From: Rhodoplanes sp963724735
Lineage (GTDB): Bacteria; Pseudomonadota; Alphaproteobacteria; Rhizobiales; Xanthobacteraceae
Assembly (NCBI GenBank): GCA_963724735.1
Contig: CAVRVX010000007.1
Span: forward strand, 41,248-105,247
Length of the DNA stretch: 64,000 nucleotides
Direction: 5' to 3'
Shown piece after piece: positions 43,854-51,989 of this stretch (position 1 is the first letter of the stretch; every line of letters begins with the position of its first letter). Made by a program: the position numbers and the translations under genes. The notes below the pieces were generated by a model, which did not search any database, was not told the origin of the DNA, and saw only the letters and a list, made by a program, of their open reading frames with translations.

Positions 43854-45377
43854 ATGATCGAGCTTCTCACCAATGCCGAGATGGGCGAATGCGACCGCCT
43901 CACCATTGCGGGCGGCACTCCCGGCATCGTGCTTATGGAGAACGCCGGACACGCGGTCGCCGACGCGGTCGCCGCGTGCACGCCGCCGCATGGCAGGATC
44001 GTCGTGGTGGCCGGGCCCGGCAACAATGGCGGCGATGGTTTTATCGCGGCCCGCCTCTTGGCCGAGCGCGGGTTTGCCGTCGAAGTCTTGCTGGTGGGCG
44101 AAGCGGCCAAACTCAAGGGCGATGCGGCGGAGGCGGCGCGGCGGTGGACTGGGGAAGTTACGCCGGCCACGCCCGAGCGGGTCGGACACTTCGCCACGAT
44201 CGTCGATGCGCTGTTCGGGGCGGGACTCGACCGATCGGTCGAAGGGCTGCCGCGGGCGATGATCGAAGCGATGAATGCGGCCGGCCGTCCGATCGTGGCG
44301 GTCGATCTTGCGAGCGGCGTCAACGGCACGAGCGGCGCGGTGATGGGCGCGGCCGTCAATGCCGTCGAAAGCGTCACCTTTTTTCGCGCGAAGCCCGGAC
44401 ACTATCTGCTGCCGGGCCGGCTTCATTGCGGGACCGTGCGCATCGCCGACATCGGCATCGATGCGGCCACGCTCGATAAGGTTCGGCCGCAGACGGTCCT
44501 CAACGGTCCCGATTTGTGGGGACGGCAATTCCCGATCCCCGCCGCGGCCGGACACAAATACAGCCGCGGGCACGCGGTCATCGTCTCGGGCCACGCCTCG
44601 ACGACGGGTGCCGCGCGGCTCGCCGCCCGCGCGGCGCTGCGGGCGGGCGCGGGGCTCGTGACGATCGCCTCGCCGCGCGACGCGCTCGCGGTCAACGAAG
44701 CGTCCAATCTGGCGGTGATGGTGCGTCCGGTCGACGGCGCCGAGGAGTTGACGCGGTTTCTCAGCGACCGCCGCTTCAATGCGGTCGGACTCGGTCCGGG
44801 GCTCGGCGTCGGCAGTGCGACGTGCGACCTCGTTCTCGCCGCGCTTGCGGGCGACCGCGCCGTCGTGCTCGACGCCGATGCGCTCACGAGCTTCGCAACA
44901 GATGCGGAGCGATTGTTCGCGGCGATTAAGGCGCGCGGACCGCAGACTGCCATCCTCACGCCGCATGAAGGAGAGTTCGCGCGTCTGTTCGGCCGGATCG
45001 ACGCGCAGGAGAAGGCTGCATCGAAGCTCGAACGGGCGCGCGCGGCGGCGCGGCGGTCCGGCGCGGTCGTTCTGTTGAAGGGGGCCGACACCGTCATCGC
45101 CGACCCGCAAGGCCGCGCCGCGATCAACGCCAATGCGCCGCCTTACCTCGCAACCGCCGGCGCGGGCGATGTGTTGACCGGACTCATTGTCGGCCTGATG
45201 GCGCAGGGCATGGGCGCGTTCGAGGGGCCGAGCGCCGCCGCGTGGCTGCATGCGGAGGCGGCGAATGCATTCGGCCCCGGCCTGATCTCCGAGGATTTTT
45301 CAGAAGCCCTGCCGCGCGTCTATCGGCGCTTGTTCGAGGAGCGTCTTGGACCGGGCCGCAATTTATTTTCGAGTTGA
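43854..45377 (+). CDS. nnr: Bifunctional NAD(P)H-hydrate epimerase / ADP-dependent dehydratase
   Basis: The 507-residue protein has an N-terminal YjeF epimerase domain (MENAGHAVADAV; VVAGPGNNGGDGFIAARLL, about 45-63; FGAGLDRSVEG) and a C-terminal ribokinase-like dehydratase domain (GHAVIVSGHASTTGAARLAA; LTPHEGEFARLFG; ATAGAGDVLTGLIVGLMAQG, about 437-456). It repairs hydrated NADH/NADPH. The domain fusion and length are normal. It is a single gene downstream of the adhesin's divergent start. Confidence 0.95.
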   Translation: MIELLTNAEMGECDRLTIAGGTPGIVLMENAGHAVADAVAACTPPHGRIVVVAGPGNNGGDGFIAARLLAERGFAVEVLLVGEAAKLKGDAAEAARRWTGEVTPATPERVGHFATIVDALFGAGLDRSVEGLPRAMIEAMNAAGRPIVAVDLASGVNGTSGAVMGAAVNAVESVTFFRAKPGHYLLPGRLHCGTVRIADIGIDAATLDKVRPQTVLNGPDLWGRQFPIPAAAGHKYSRGHAVIVSGHASTTGAARLAARAALRAGAGLVTIASPRDALAVNEASNLAVMVRPVDGAEELTRFLSDRRFNAVGLGPGLGVGSATCDLVLAALAGDRAVVLDADALTSFATDAERLFAAIKARGPQTAILTPHEGEFARLFGRIDAQEKAASKLERARAAARRSGAVVLLKGADTVIADPQGRAAINANAPPYLATAGAGDVLTGLIVGLMAQGMGAFEGPSAAAWLHAEAANAFGPGLISEDFSEALPRVYRRLFEERLGPGRNLFSS

Positions 45378-45759
45378 GTTCATTCTGACGTCTATTTTGG
45401 CTCACAAAGCGCTCGGGGCACACGCCGCGCGACCGCGGACGCGCGGTAAAATGCACCCGCGCGGGCCGCCTGCGTCGCTAACGAGAACACAACCCGGTAA
45501 GGATCTGGCTGTCCTGGATGCCGAAACGATGCGCACAGAAGCGAACAACCCACTGTTCAGTCACACGAAACACTCTTCGGCCCGGATTCCGGCTCGTTTT
45601 TCCCGCAGCTACGCGGCGGAGTAGCCGGACCCCCAATCACAAGGCTGGCTCAACGTTGCCATAATTGGGCGCTGAATTCTCAAGCCATGAGGACAGGGGA
45701 CCTCGGTTATTCACCAGGCGTAGGCGTGCAGCAGCGTCTTTCTATCCGGGAGGCGGCGG
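45378..45759. other. Intergenic region, no gene recognised
   Basis: The 382 bp between nnr and the kinase gene contain only a short open frame (45346-45624) without RBS or family features. A GC-rich palindromic patch (CGCGACCGCGGACGCGCGG, about 45429-45447) lies just downstream of nnr and may help end its transcript. Confidence 0.5.
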
Positions 45760-47034
45760 ATGGGGTTACTTCCGGCACTACTTGATCCGCAGGGCGCAGT
45801 TCCGCTCGGCGCCTGCATGTCGTGGCGGCCCGAGCTCCATTGGTCGCATGCCGGGTCGGATGGTCTGCTTGCTTTGTCGTGTTTGTCGATCGCGATCGTG
45901 CTCGGAGCGCTTCTTTCGAAGCGGACGGACATGGTCTTCAATCGCGTTTTCTGGGGGTTCACCGTCTTTCTGGTCGCTTGCGGCACGTCGCACGCGTTCG
46001 ATCTGTGGACAATCTGGCAGCCGCATCACGGCCTGAGCGCCGTCGCCAAGGCGGTCGCCGCAGTCGCGGCGGTGGGCATGGCCATTGCGCTGTGGCCGCT
46101 GCTGCCGAAGGCGCTTTCGCTTCCGTCACCCGATGCGTTGCGGCGCGCGAACGCAGCGCTGCGCCGGGAGGTCGCGCAGCATCAGGCATCCTTGGCGGCG
46201 CTTGACGACGAGCGACAGGAACGCCGCCGCACGCAGGAGATGCTGCATCAATCGCAAAAAATGGATGCGATCGGCCAGCTGGCGGCGGGCATCGCGCATG
46301 ACTTCAACAATCTGATGACCGCGGTGATTGGGAACCTGGAGCGAGCGCGGCGCCTGCTCCCCACCGATGGGTCGAGCCACGTTAGACGGGCAATTCGTGG
46401 CGCAGCGCTCGGAGCGGAGCGCGCCGGGGTTCTGACACATCGGCTGCTTGCATTCGGGCGCCGTCAGGCGCTTGCGCCGACCATCGTGAACGTCAATGAT
46501 GTGATCGAGCACGTCGCCGACACCTTGCGCCGCACGCTCGGGGGCAATATCCGTGTGGTTACGGAACTCACGTTTGACTTGTGGCGGGCCCGCGTGGATC
46601 CCGATGCGCTCGAGAGCGCGATCCTTAATCTCGCCGTCAATGCGCGCGATGCGATGCCGGAAGGGGGCGATCTGGTGATCACGACGCGGAATATTGCGGC
46701 GGGCTGCAAGGCGACGGCGGAGCTTCCGCCGTTCGTCTGGGATCAGATCGAAATCGCCGTCGCCGACACCGGAGTGGGCATGAGCGAAGATGTGGCGAGC
46801 CGCGCCTTCGAACCCTTCTTCACGACCAAGCCGGTTGGGGAGGGAACCGGACTCGGGTTGAGCCAGGCTTACGGCTTTGCGGTTCAATCGCATGGCGCGG
46901 CGGTGCTCGAAAGCGCGCCTGGCAAGGGCACGACGGTGCGGCTTTATCTGCCGCGCCTTCAGATCGCGGGCTCGGCGCAACAAGCGCGCATGATTCCGCA
47001 CCAATTTCTTTCAAAGGCGGCGGGATATCGATGA
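45760..47034 (+). CDS. Sensor histidine kinase with ethylene-receptor-like membrane domain
   Basis: The 424-residue protein has three N-terminal transmembrane helices (about 34-53, 62-83, 95-115). Asp34, Cys74 and His78 (SDGLLALS; LVACGTSHAFDLW) have exactly the spacing of Asp25, Cys65 and His69 of plant ETR1, the copper/ethylene site. A short coiled coil (about 125-165) leads to the kinase: H-box AAGIAHDFNNLMTAVIGNLE, N-box NLAVNARDAMPEGG, G-boxes ADTGVGMSED and GTGLGLSQAYG. The residues matching Tyr32 and Pro36 of ETR1 are Cys and Ala, so ethylene binding is doubtful. The RBS is GGGAGG; it overlaps the regulator gene by 4 bp. Confidence 0.85.
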   Translation: MGLLPALLDPQGAVPLGACMSWRPELHWSHAGSDGLLALSCLSIAIVLGALLSKRTDMVFNRVFWGFTVFLVACGTSHAFDLWTIWQPHHGLSAVAKAVAAVAAVGMAIALWPLLPKALSLPSPDALRRANAALRREVAQHQASLAALDDERQERRRTQEMLHQSQKMDAIGQLAAGIAHDFNNLMTAVIGNLERARRLLPTDGSSHVRRAIRGAALGAERAGVLTHRLLAFGRRQALAPTIVNVNDVIEHVADTLRRTLGGNIRVVTELTFDLWRARVDPDALESAILNLAVNARDAMPEGGDLVITTRNIAAGCKATAELPPFVWDQIEIAVADTGVGMSEDVASRAFEPFFTTKPVGEGTGLGLSQAYGFAVQSHGAAVLESAPGKGTTVRLYLPRLQIAGSAQQARMIPHQFLSKAAGYR

Positions 47035-47435
47035 CTCCAATAAATTCGACGTCCTCCAATGACGGCGTGATCGTCCTTATCGTCGAGGACGAGCCGCTTG
47101 TGCTCGACATGATTTCGCAGGAACTCACCGATCAGGGCTTTGCCGTTCTCGAGGCGGATACAGCCGAGGCCGCGCTGTCGATCATTCAGAGCGGACAGCC
47201 GGTCGACGTTTTGTTCACCGATATCAGGCTGCCGGGCGAAATGGACGGCTGGCGGCTTGCTGCGACCGTGCGCGAGGCAAAGCCGAAGCTCCCCGTGATC
47301 TACGCCACGGGATATACGGTCGAGCGAAACGCGCAGGTGCCGGGCAGCGTGTTCCTCAAGAAGCCATACCGGCCCTCCGCCATCGCGGAGACCATCAGAA
47401 CCCTGATCGCAACTCCGAACGGCGGTCAGAACTGA
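47031..47435 (+). CDS. Single-domain response regulator
   Basis: The 134-residue receiver domain has IVEDEPLVLDM (acidic pocket), DVLFTDIRLPGEMDGWRLA (phosphoacceptor Asp, about 66), VIYATGYTVE and FLKKPYRPSAIAETI (Lys). There is no output domain. It starts in an ATGA overlap with the histidine kinase and is its evident phosphorylation partner. This FTDIRLPGxMDGW class commonly follows HWE-like or hybrid-type rhizobial kinases. Confidence 0.92.
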   Translation: MTPINSTSSNDGVIVLIVEDEPLVLDMISQELTDQGFAVLEADTAEAALSIIQSGQPVDVLFTDIRLPGEMDGWRLAATVREAKPKLPVIYATGYTVERNAQVPGSVFLKKPYRPSAIAETIRTLIATPNGGQN

Positions 47436-47594
47436 CCCGAGTAGGACGAAGCCGTAACTCGCTCCATCCCTCGCCAAGCCCAACTCGCCAGACCCGATCG
47501 CGGCGATTTAGCCGGGCGCAATTTCTGCTGTAACGCTCGGATGCGCGTGATATAAGCCGCGCGCTCGCTGGTTCGCTTACTAGCGCTGCCCATG

Positions 47595-47679
47595 GCGGGC
47601 GTGGCGGAACTGGTAGACGCGCTGGATTTAGGTTCCAGTGACGCAAGTCGTGGGGGTTCAAATCCCTCCGCCCGCACCA
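47595..47679 (+). tRNA. tRNA-Leu(UAG)
   Basis: The acceptor GCGGGCG (from 47595) pairs with CGCCCGC before ACCA (ends 47679). The anticodon stem-loop CTGGA-TTTAGGT-TCCAG carries anticodon TAG; a class II variable arm and the T-loop GGTTCAAATCC follow. It is 85 nt and folds normally. It lies about 80 bp upstream of tig. Confidence 0.97.
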
Positions 47680-47761
47680 GCCACCGAGAGCGGGCCGTAT
47701 TGGTTCACCCTATGTGCGCTGCGAAGCGCCAACAGCACGGCTTACAGTATACGAGACCGAC

Positions 47762-49125
47762 ATGCAGGTGACGCAGACTATCGCCGAGGGCCTTAAGCGC
47801 GAGTTCCAGGTGTTCGTACCCGCCGCCGATCTTGAATCGCGTTTGGCCGATCGTCTCGCCCAGCTCAAGGACAACATTCGGCTCAACGGTTTTCGGCCCG
47901 GCAAGGTCCCCATCGCCCATTTGCGCCGCCTTTATGGCCGCTCCGTCATGGCGGAAGCGATCGAGGAACTTGTTCGCGAGACGAACGCCAAGATCATATC
48001 GGAGCATGGCTTCAAGCTTGCGCTCGATCCGCAAGTCAAGATGCCGGAAAACAAGGACGAGCTGGAAGGCGTGGTCGCCGGCAAGAGCGATCTTTCCTAC
48101 ACGGTGTCGCTTGAAGTGGTGCCGTCGATCGAACTCGCCGACTTCAAGGCGATCAAGCTCGAGCGCCTGAACACGGAGGTCGGCAGCGACGAGGTGGCGG
48201 CTGCGATTCAGCGCATCGGCGAGCAGAATCGGCCCTTCCAGGATAAGGGCAAGGAGGCGAAGGCCGAGAGCGGGGATCGCGTGACGGTGACGTTTGCCGG
48301 GACGGTCGACGGCGAGACATTCGAGGGCGGTTCGGGAGAAAACATTCCGATCGTGATCGGATCGGGCGCGTTCCTCCACAGCTTCGAGGAGCAGCTGGTC
48401 GGCGTGGTCGCGGGTGAGCAGCGCACCGTGACGGTGACCTTTCCCGAGAACTACCTCGCCGAGAAGCTCGCGGGGAAGACGGCGGAGTTCGCAGTGGGGG
48501 TCGGCTTGGTCGAGACCCCCGGCCCGGCGCCCGCCGGTGACGAGCTGGCCAAGGCGGTCGGTCTGGAATCGATTGATCGAACTCGAAACGGCGGTCCAGG
48601 AACGGATGCGAATGGAGCTTGGCGCTCAGAGTTCGACTCAAACTCAAGCGCGCGCTCCTCGATCAGCTCGATGCGCTCCACCGGTTTGCCGCGCCTCCCA
48701 CCCTGGTGGAGGAGGAGTTCAAAAACATATGGGAGGCGATCCTCGCCGACCTCAAGGCGCAGAATCGCACCTTTGCCGACGAAGGGACGACCGAGGACAA
48801 GGCGCGGGAGGAGTACCGGACGATCGCCGACCGCCGCATCCGGCTCGGGCTGGTCCTTGCCGAAATCGGCGAAAAGAACAACATCAAGGTTACGGACGAC
48901 GAAATTGCGCGCTCGATCTACGAGCGGGCGCGTCAATTCCCTGGCCGCGAGCAGGAGATCTGGGAGTACTATCGCAAGACCCCGGCCGCGCTCGCCGCAG
49001 TGCGCGCGCCGATCTTCGAGGACAAGGTCGTGGATTTCATCCTCGAACTTGCCACCGTGACCGACAAGCCGGTCAGTCGGGATGAGCTGTTCAAGGACGA
49101 CGAGGCGGCGAGCCCTGCGGTCTGA
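47762..49125 (+). pseudogene. tig: Trigger factor gene with two single-base frameshifts
   Basis: Three successive frames encode one trigger factor. Frame 1 (47762 to about 48575) has the ribosome-binding domain (NGFRPGKVPIAHLRRLYG, carrying the GFRxGKxP signature) and the FKBP domain (RVTVTFAGTVDGETFEGG; IGSGAFLHSFEEQLVG). Frame 2 (to about 48627) has LETAVQERMRMELGAQS. Frame 3 (to 49125) has KRALLDQLDALHRF, PPTLVEEEFKNIW and the C-terminal chaperone arms. One extra base at each of about 48575 (CGAA) and 48627 (AGTTCGA) explains the shifts. Either the gene is inactivated or these are sequence errors. Intact length would be about 453 residues. Confidence 0.85.
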
Positions 49126-49170
49126 GGACGCACCGGGGGCTGCCGGCTGCCGATGGGGAGGTGAGGTGTG

Positions 49171-49428
49171 ATGACGAGCCTCCGGGAATGGCTGGCCCGG
49201 CTGCCGCAACCGATGCGCGGGACGCGGCGGCTGCGGTGCTCCTTCTGCGAGCGGCCGGCGGCGGAGGTGGACCGTCTTGTCGCCGGCGCATCAGCCTATA
49301 TTTGTGATACATGCATCGAGAGGTGCAGGGTATATCGCGGTCATAGAGGCGCATGGCTGGTCACGGCCGCGCGCCCCTGGCCACTGACAAGGCGAAACGA
49401 ATGCGCGATCCAGCCGACACCTATATGA
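49171..49428 (+). CDS. Stand-alone ClpX-type C4 zinc-binding-domain protein
   Basis: The 85-residue ORF has an optimal RBS (GGGGAGGTGAGG) and starts MTSLREWLARLPQPMRG. Residues about 21-53 form a ClpX zinc-binding domain: CSFCERPAAEVDRLVAG then YICDTCIERC. The ClpX in this window has CSFCGKSQHEVRKLIAGP and FICDECVELC: all four Cys, EV--L-AG and ICD-C-E-C agree. It has no AAA+ domain and ends in a basic tail; the last 28 bases overlap clpP in another frame. Since this domain of ClpX dimerises and binds adaptors, a free copy could modulate ClpXP. That role is inference. Confidence 0.75.
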   Translation: MTSLREWLARLPQPMRGTRRLRCSFCERPAAEVDRLVAGASAYICDTCIERCRVYRGHRGAWLVTAARPWPLTRRNECAIQPTPI

Positions 49429-50030
49429 ACTATCTCGTTCCCATGGTGGTCGAGCAGACCAACCGGGGCGAGCGCGCCTACGACATCTACTCCCGGCTCC
49501 TGAAGGAGCGCATCATCTTCATCACCGGCGTGGTCGAGGACGCCATGTCGACCCTCGTCGTCGCGCAGCTTCTGTTCCTCGAGGCGGAGAACCCGAAAAA
49601 AGAGATCGCCATGTATATCAACTCGCCGGGCGGCGTGGTCACGGCGGGGCTTGCGGTCTACGATACGATGCAATTCATTCGGCCGGCGATCTCGACGCTA
49701 TGCGTCGGCCAGGCTGCGTCGATGGGCTCGCTGCTGCTCACGGCCGGGCGCAAGGACATGCGGTTCGCGCTCCCGAACGCGCGGATCATGGTTCATCAGC
49801 CGTCCGGCGGCTTTCAGGGACAGGCAACCGATATCATGATCCACGCCCAGGAGATCCTGAACGTCCGCAAGCGCCTCAACGAGATCTACGTCAAGCACAC
49901 CGGCCAGCCTTTGAAGAAGATCGAGGAGGCGCTGGAGCGCGATCAATTCTTTACCGCAGAGGGGGCGCGGGAGTTCGGCCTGGTCGACAAGGTCCTCGAG
50001 CGCCGCCCGGACGAGGTTGACAAGCCCTAG
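49401..50030 (+). CDS. clpP: ATP-dependent Clp protease proteolytic subunit
   Basis: The 209-residue serine peptidase has the catalytic Ser107 in GQAASMGSL and His132 in VHQPSGG, with the downstream Asp in the handle region. The start MRDPADTYMNYLVPMVVEQT matches alphaproteobacterial ClpP; a 16-residue longer frame from 49353 is not conserved. It forms the tetradecameric chamber fed by ClpX, encoded downstream. The start region overlaps the 3' end of the zinc-domain ORF. Confidence 0.97.
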   Translation: MRDPADTYMNYLVPMVVEQTNRGERAYDIYSRLLKERIIFITGVVEDAMSTLVVAQLLFLEAENPKKEIAMYINSPGGVVTAGLAVYDTMQFIRPAISTLCVGQAASMGSLLLTAGRKDMRFALPNARIMVHQPSGGFQGQATDIMIHAQEILNVRKRLNEIYVKHTGQPLKKIEEALERDQFFTAEGAREFGLVDKVLERRPDEVDKP

Positions 50031-50422
50031 CCCTAAGGTGCGCCGACGCAGCCAGCGCGCGGGGGCGTCCCGCTCGAGAACATCCAGACGGGTTCGCGTC
50101 GGACCGGCCGCCGCTGCCGGGCGGTCGGCCGCTTGATTTCGCCATGATTGCAGGCCATTCCGAGGCCTCGGCGGGTGGAACGTGGCTTGCATGGCTACTC
50201 GGATGAATACGTAGGGAAGGCCGCTTGAGGGAATAGCGTTAGTGAATTCTTGATCAAACTCGCGCTAGCGTGCTTCGATAGGTGCATCGCGCGAGAGGAG
50301 AAGACGACCCACGGCCGGGATATAGAGGTTTTGTTACGGTCTATGCGCGACGGGTCTGTTCGGTTCAATCGCGTGCCTCGGCGCGAAGCGGCGTCGGCAC
50401 CGCGGACCTGTGGAGATGACGG
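50031..50422. promoter_or_regulatory. clpP-clpX intergenic region with a possible promoter
   Basis: No gene is seen in these 392 bp. CTTGATC (50249-50255) followed 17 bases later by CTTCGATA (50273-50280) could be a weak sigma-70 or heat-shock type promoter for clpX. The match is poor, so the call is tentative; separate transcription of clpX from clpP is common in alphaproteobacteria. Confidence 0.3.
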
Positions 50423-51688
50423 ATGAGCAAAGTCGGCGGGAGCGATTCAAAAAACACGCTCTACTGCTCCTTTTGCGGCAAGAGCCAGCACGAGGTGCGC
50501 AAGCTCATCGCCGGACCGACCGTGTTCATCTGTGACGAGTGCGTCGAACTGTGCATGGACATCATTCGGGAGGAGAACAAATCCTCGCTGGTGAAGTCGC
50601 GCGACGGCATTCCCACGCCGCGCGAAATCCGCAAGGTGCTCGACGACTACGTGATCGGCCAGGATCACGCCAAGAAGGTGCTCTCGGTCGCAGTCCACAA
50701 TCACTACAAGCGGCTCAATCACCAGACGAAGCACAACGACGTCGAGCTCGCCAAGTCGAACATCCTGCTGATCGGTCCGACCGGCTCGGGCAAGACGCTG
50801 CTCGCCCAGACGCTCGCGCGCATCCTCGACGTGCCGTTCACGATGGCGGACGCGACCACGCTCACGGAAGCCGGCTATGTCGGCGAGGACGTGGAGAACA
50901 TCATCCTCAAGCTGCTGCAGTCGGCCGACTACAATGTCGAGCGGGCGCAGCGGGGCATCGTTTATATCGACGAAATCGACAAGATCAGCCGCAAGTCGGA
51001 CAATCCCTCGATCACCCGCGATGTGTCAGGCGAGGGCGTGCAGCAGGCGCTGCTGAAGATCATGGAGGGGACCATCGCCTCCGTGCCGCCGCAGGGCGGC
51101 CGCAAGCATCCGCAGCAGGAGTTCCTGCAGGTCGACACGACCAACATCCTGTTCGTGTGCGGCGGCGCTTTCTCGGGCCTCGAGAAGATCATTTCCGCAC
51201 GCGGCCGGTCCACCTCGATCGGCTTCTCCGCGAAGGTATTGGCCCCCGAGGATCGCAAGACCGGCGAGATTTTCCGTGAGGTCGAGCCCGAGGACCTGCT
51301 CAAGTATGGGCTGATCCCGGAATTCGTCGGCCGCCTGCCGGTGGTCGCAACCCTCGAGGACCTCGACGAAGCCGCGCTGAAGCGCATCCTGCTGGAGCCG
51401 AAGAACGCGCTCATCAAGCAGTATCAGCGGCTGTTCGAGATGGAGAGCATCGATCTTACGCTCGCTGAGGAGGCGCTCGGCGCGATCGCGCGCAAGGCGA
51501 TCGAGCGCAAGACCGGAGCGCGCGGGCTGCGCTCGATCATGGAGGGCATCCTGCTCGACACCATGTTCGATCTGCCGAGCCTCGAAGGGGTGGAGGAAGT
51601 GGTGATCTCCCGCGAGGTCGTCGAGGGCACTGCGAGGCCGCTCTATATCTATGCCGACCGCGCCGGCGACGCTGGCGCGAGCGCGTGA
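50423..51688 (+). CDS. clpX: ATP-dependent Clp protease ATP-binding subunit ClpX
   Basis: The 421-residue AAA+ unfoldase has the N-terminal C4 zinc-binding domain (CSFCGKSQHEVRKLIAGP... CDECVELC, about 14-42), Walker A GPTGSGKTLLAQT (about 118), pore-1 loop GYVGED, Walker B VYIDEIDKI, the RKH-type loop region GRKHPQQEFLQV, and sensor regions near the C-terminus (KTGARGLRSIMEG). It recognises and unfolds substrates for ClpP; CpdR is a known alphaproteobacterial adaptor. Confidence 0.98.
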   Translation: MSKVGGSDSKNTLYCSFCGKSQHEVRKLIAGPTVFICDECVELCMDIIREENKSSLVKSRDGIPTPREIRKVLDDYVIGQDHAKKVLSVAVHNHYKRLNHQTKHNDVELAKSNILLIGPTGSGKTLLAQTLARILDVPFTMADATTLTEAGYVGEDVENIILKLLQSADYNVERAQRGIVYIDEIDKISRKSDNPSITRDVSGEGVQQALLKIMEGTIASVPPQGGRKHPQQEFLQVDTTNILFVCGGAFSGLEKIISARGRSTSIGFSAKVLAPEDRKTGEIFREVEPEDLLKYGLIPEFVGRLPVVATLEDLDEAALKRILLEPKNALIKQYQRLFEMESIDLTLAEEALGAIARKAIERKTGARGLRSIMEGILLDTMFDLPSLEGVEEVVISREVVEGTARPLYIYADRAGDAGASA

Positions 51689-51989
51689 GCCACGCTCAGA
51701 AGTTGCCTCCCCCTCGAATCGTCGGTATCGAGACGCAGCCGTCGAGATCGGGGGGCCAGCTGTTCTTGACACGTTCCGTACGGGTCGCCACCTATAAGCC
51801 TGCGAACGTAAAGTGTCGAGTTAGGCGTTCCGAACAATTTCCGGGCAGGGTCTCGTGCCGCGCCGCGTGGCCTAAGCTTTGCAAGCTTCGCCATCGAGCT
51901 TCGCGCTCCCTACCCGGCTCCTTGCACTCTGCTGCGATTGCGCGTTCTGCGGGTCGTGGGGGAGGGGCTCCAGCAATGAGGATCGGACC
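51689..51989. other. clpX-lon intergenic region
   Basis: The 301 bp hold no gene. A candidate promoter for lon lies at 51765-51798 (separate entry). The open frame that extends lon upstream (from 51879) has Cys-rich, unconserved sequence and is not treated as coding. Confidence 0.55.
51765..51798 (+). promoter_or_regulatory. Candidate lon promoter (CTTGACA ... CCTATAAG)
   Basis: CTTGACA (51765-51771) and CCTATAAG (51791-51798) resemble the elements of a heat-shock (RpoH) or sigma-70 promoter. The 19-base gap between the blocks is longer than the optimum, so it is only a candidate. Heat control of lon would fit known biology. Confidence 0.35.

Noticed and set aside
45346..45624. 93-residue plus-strand frame after nnr
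   Set aside because: No ribosome site, overlaps the nnr 3' end, low-complexity composition.
51879..51989. Upstream extension of lon (37 residues)
   Set aside because: The sequence is Cys-rich and unlike Lon N-termini; the ATG at 51990 matches the family.
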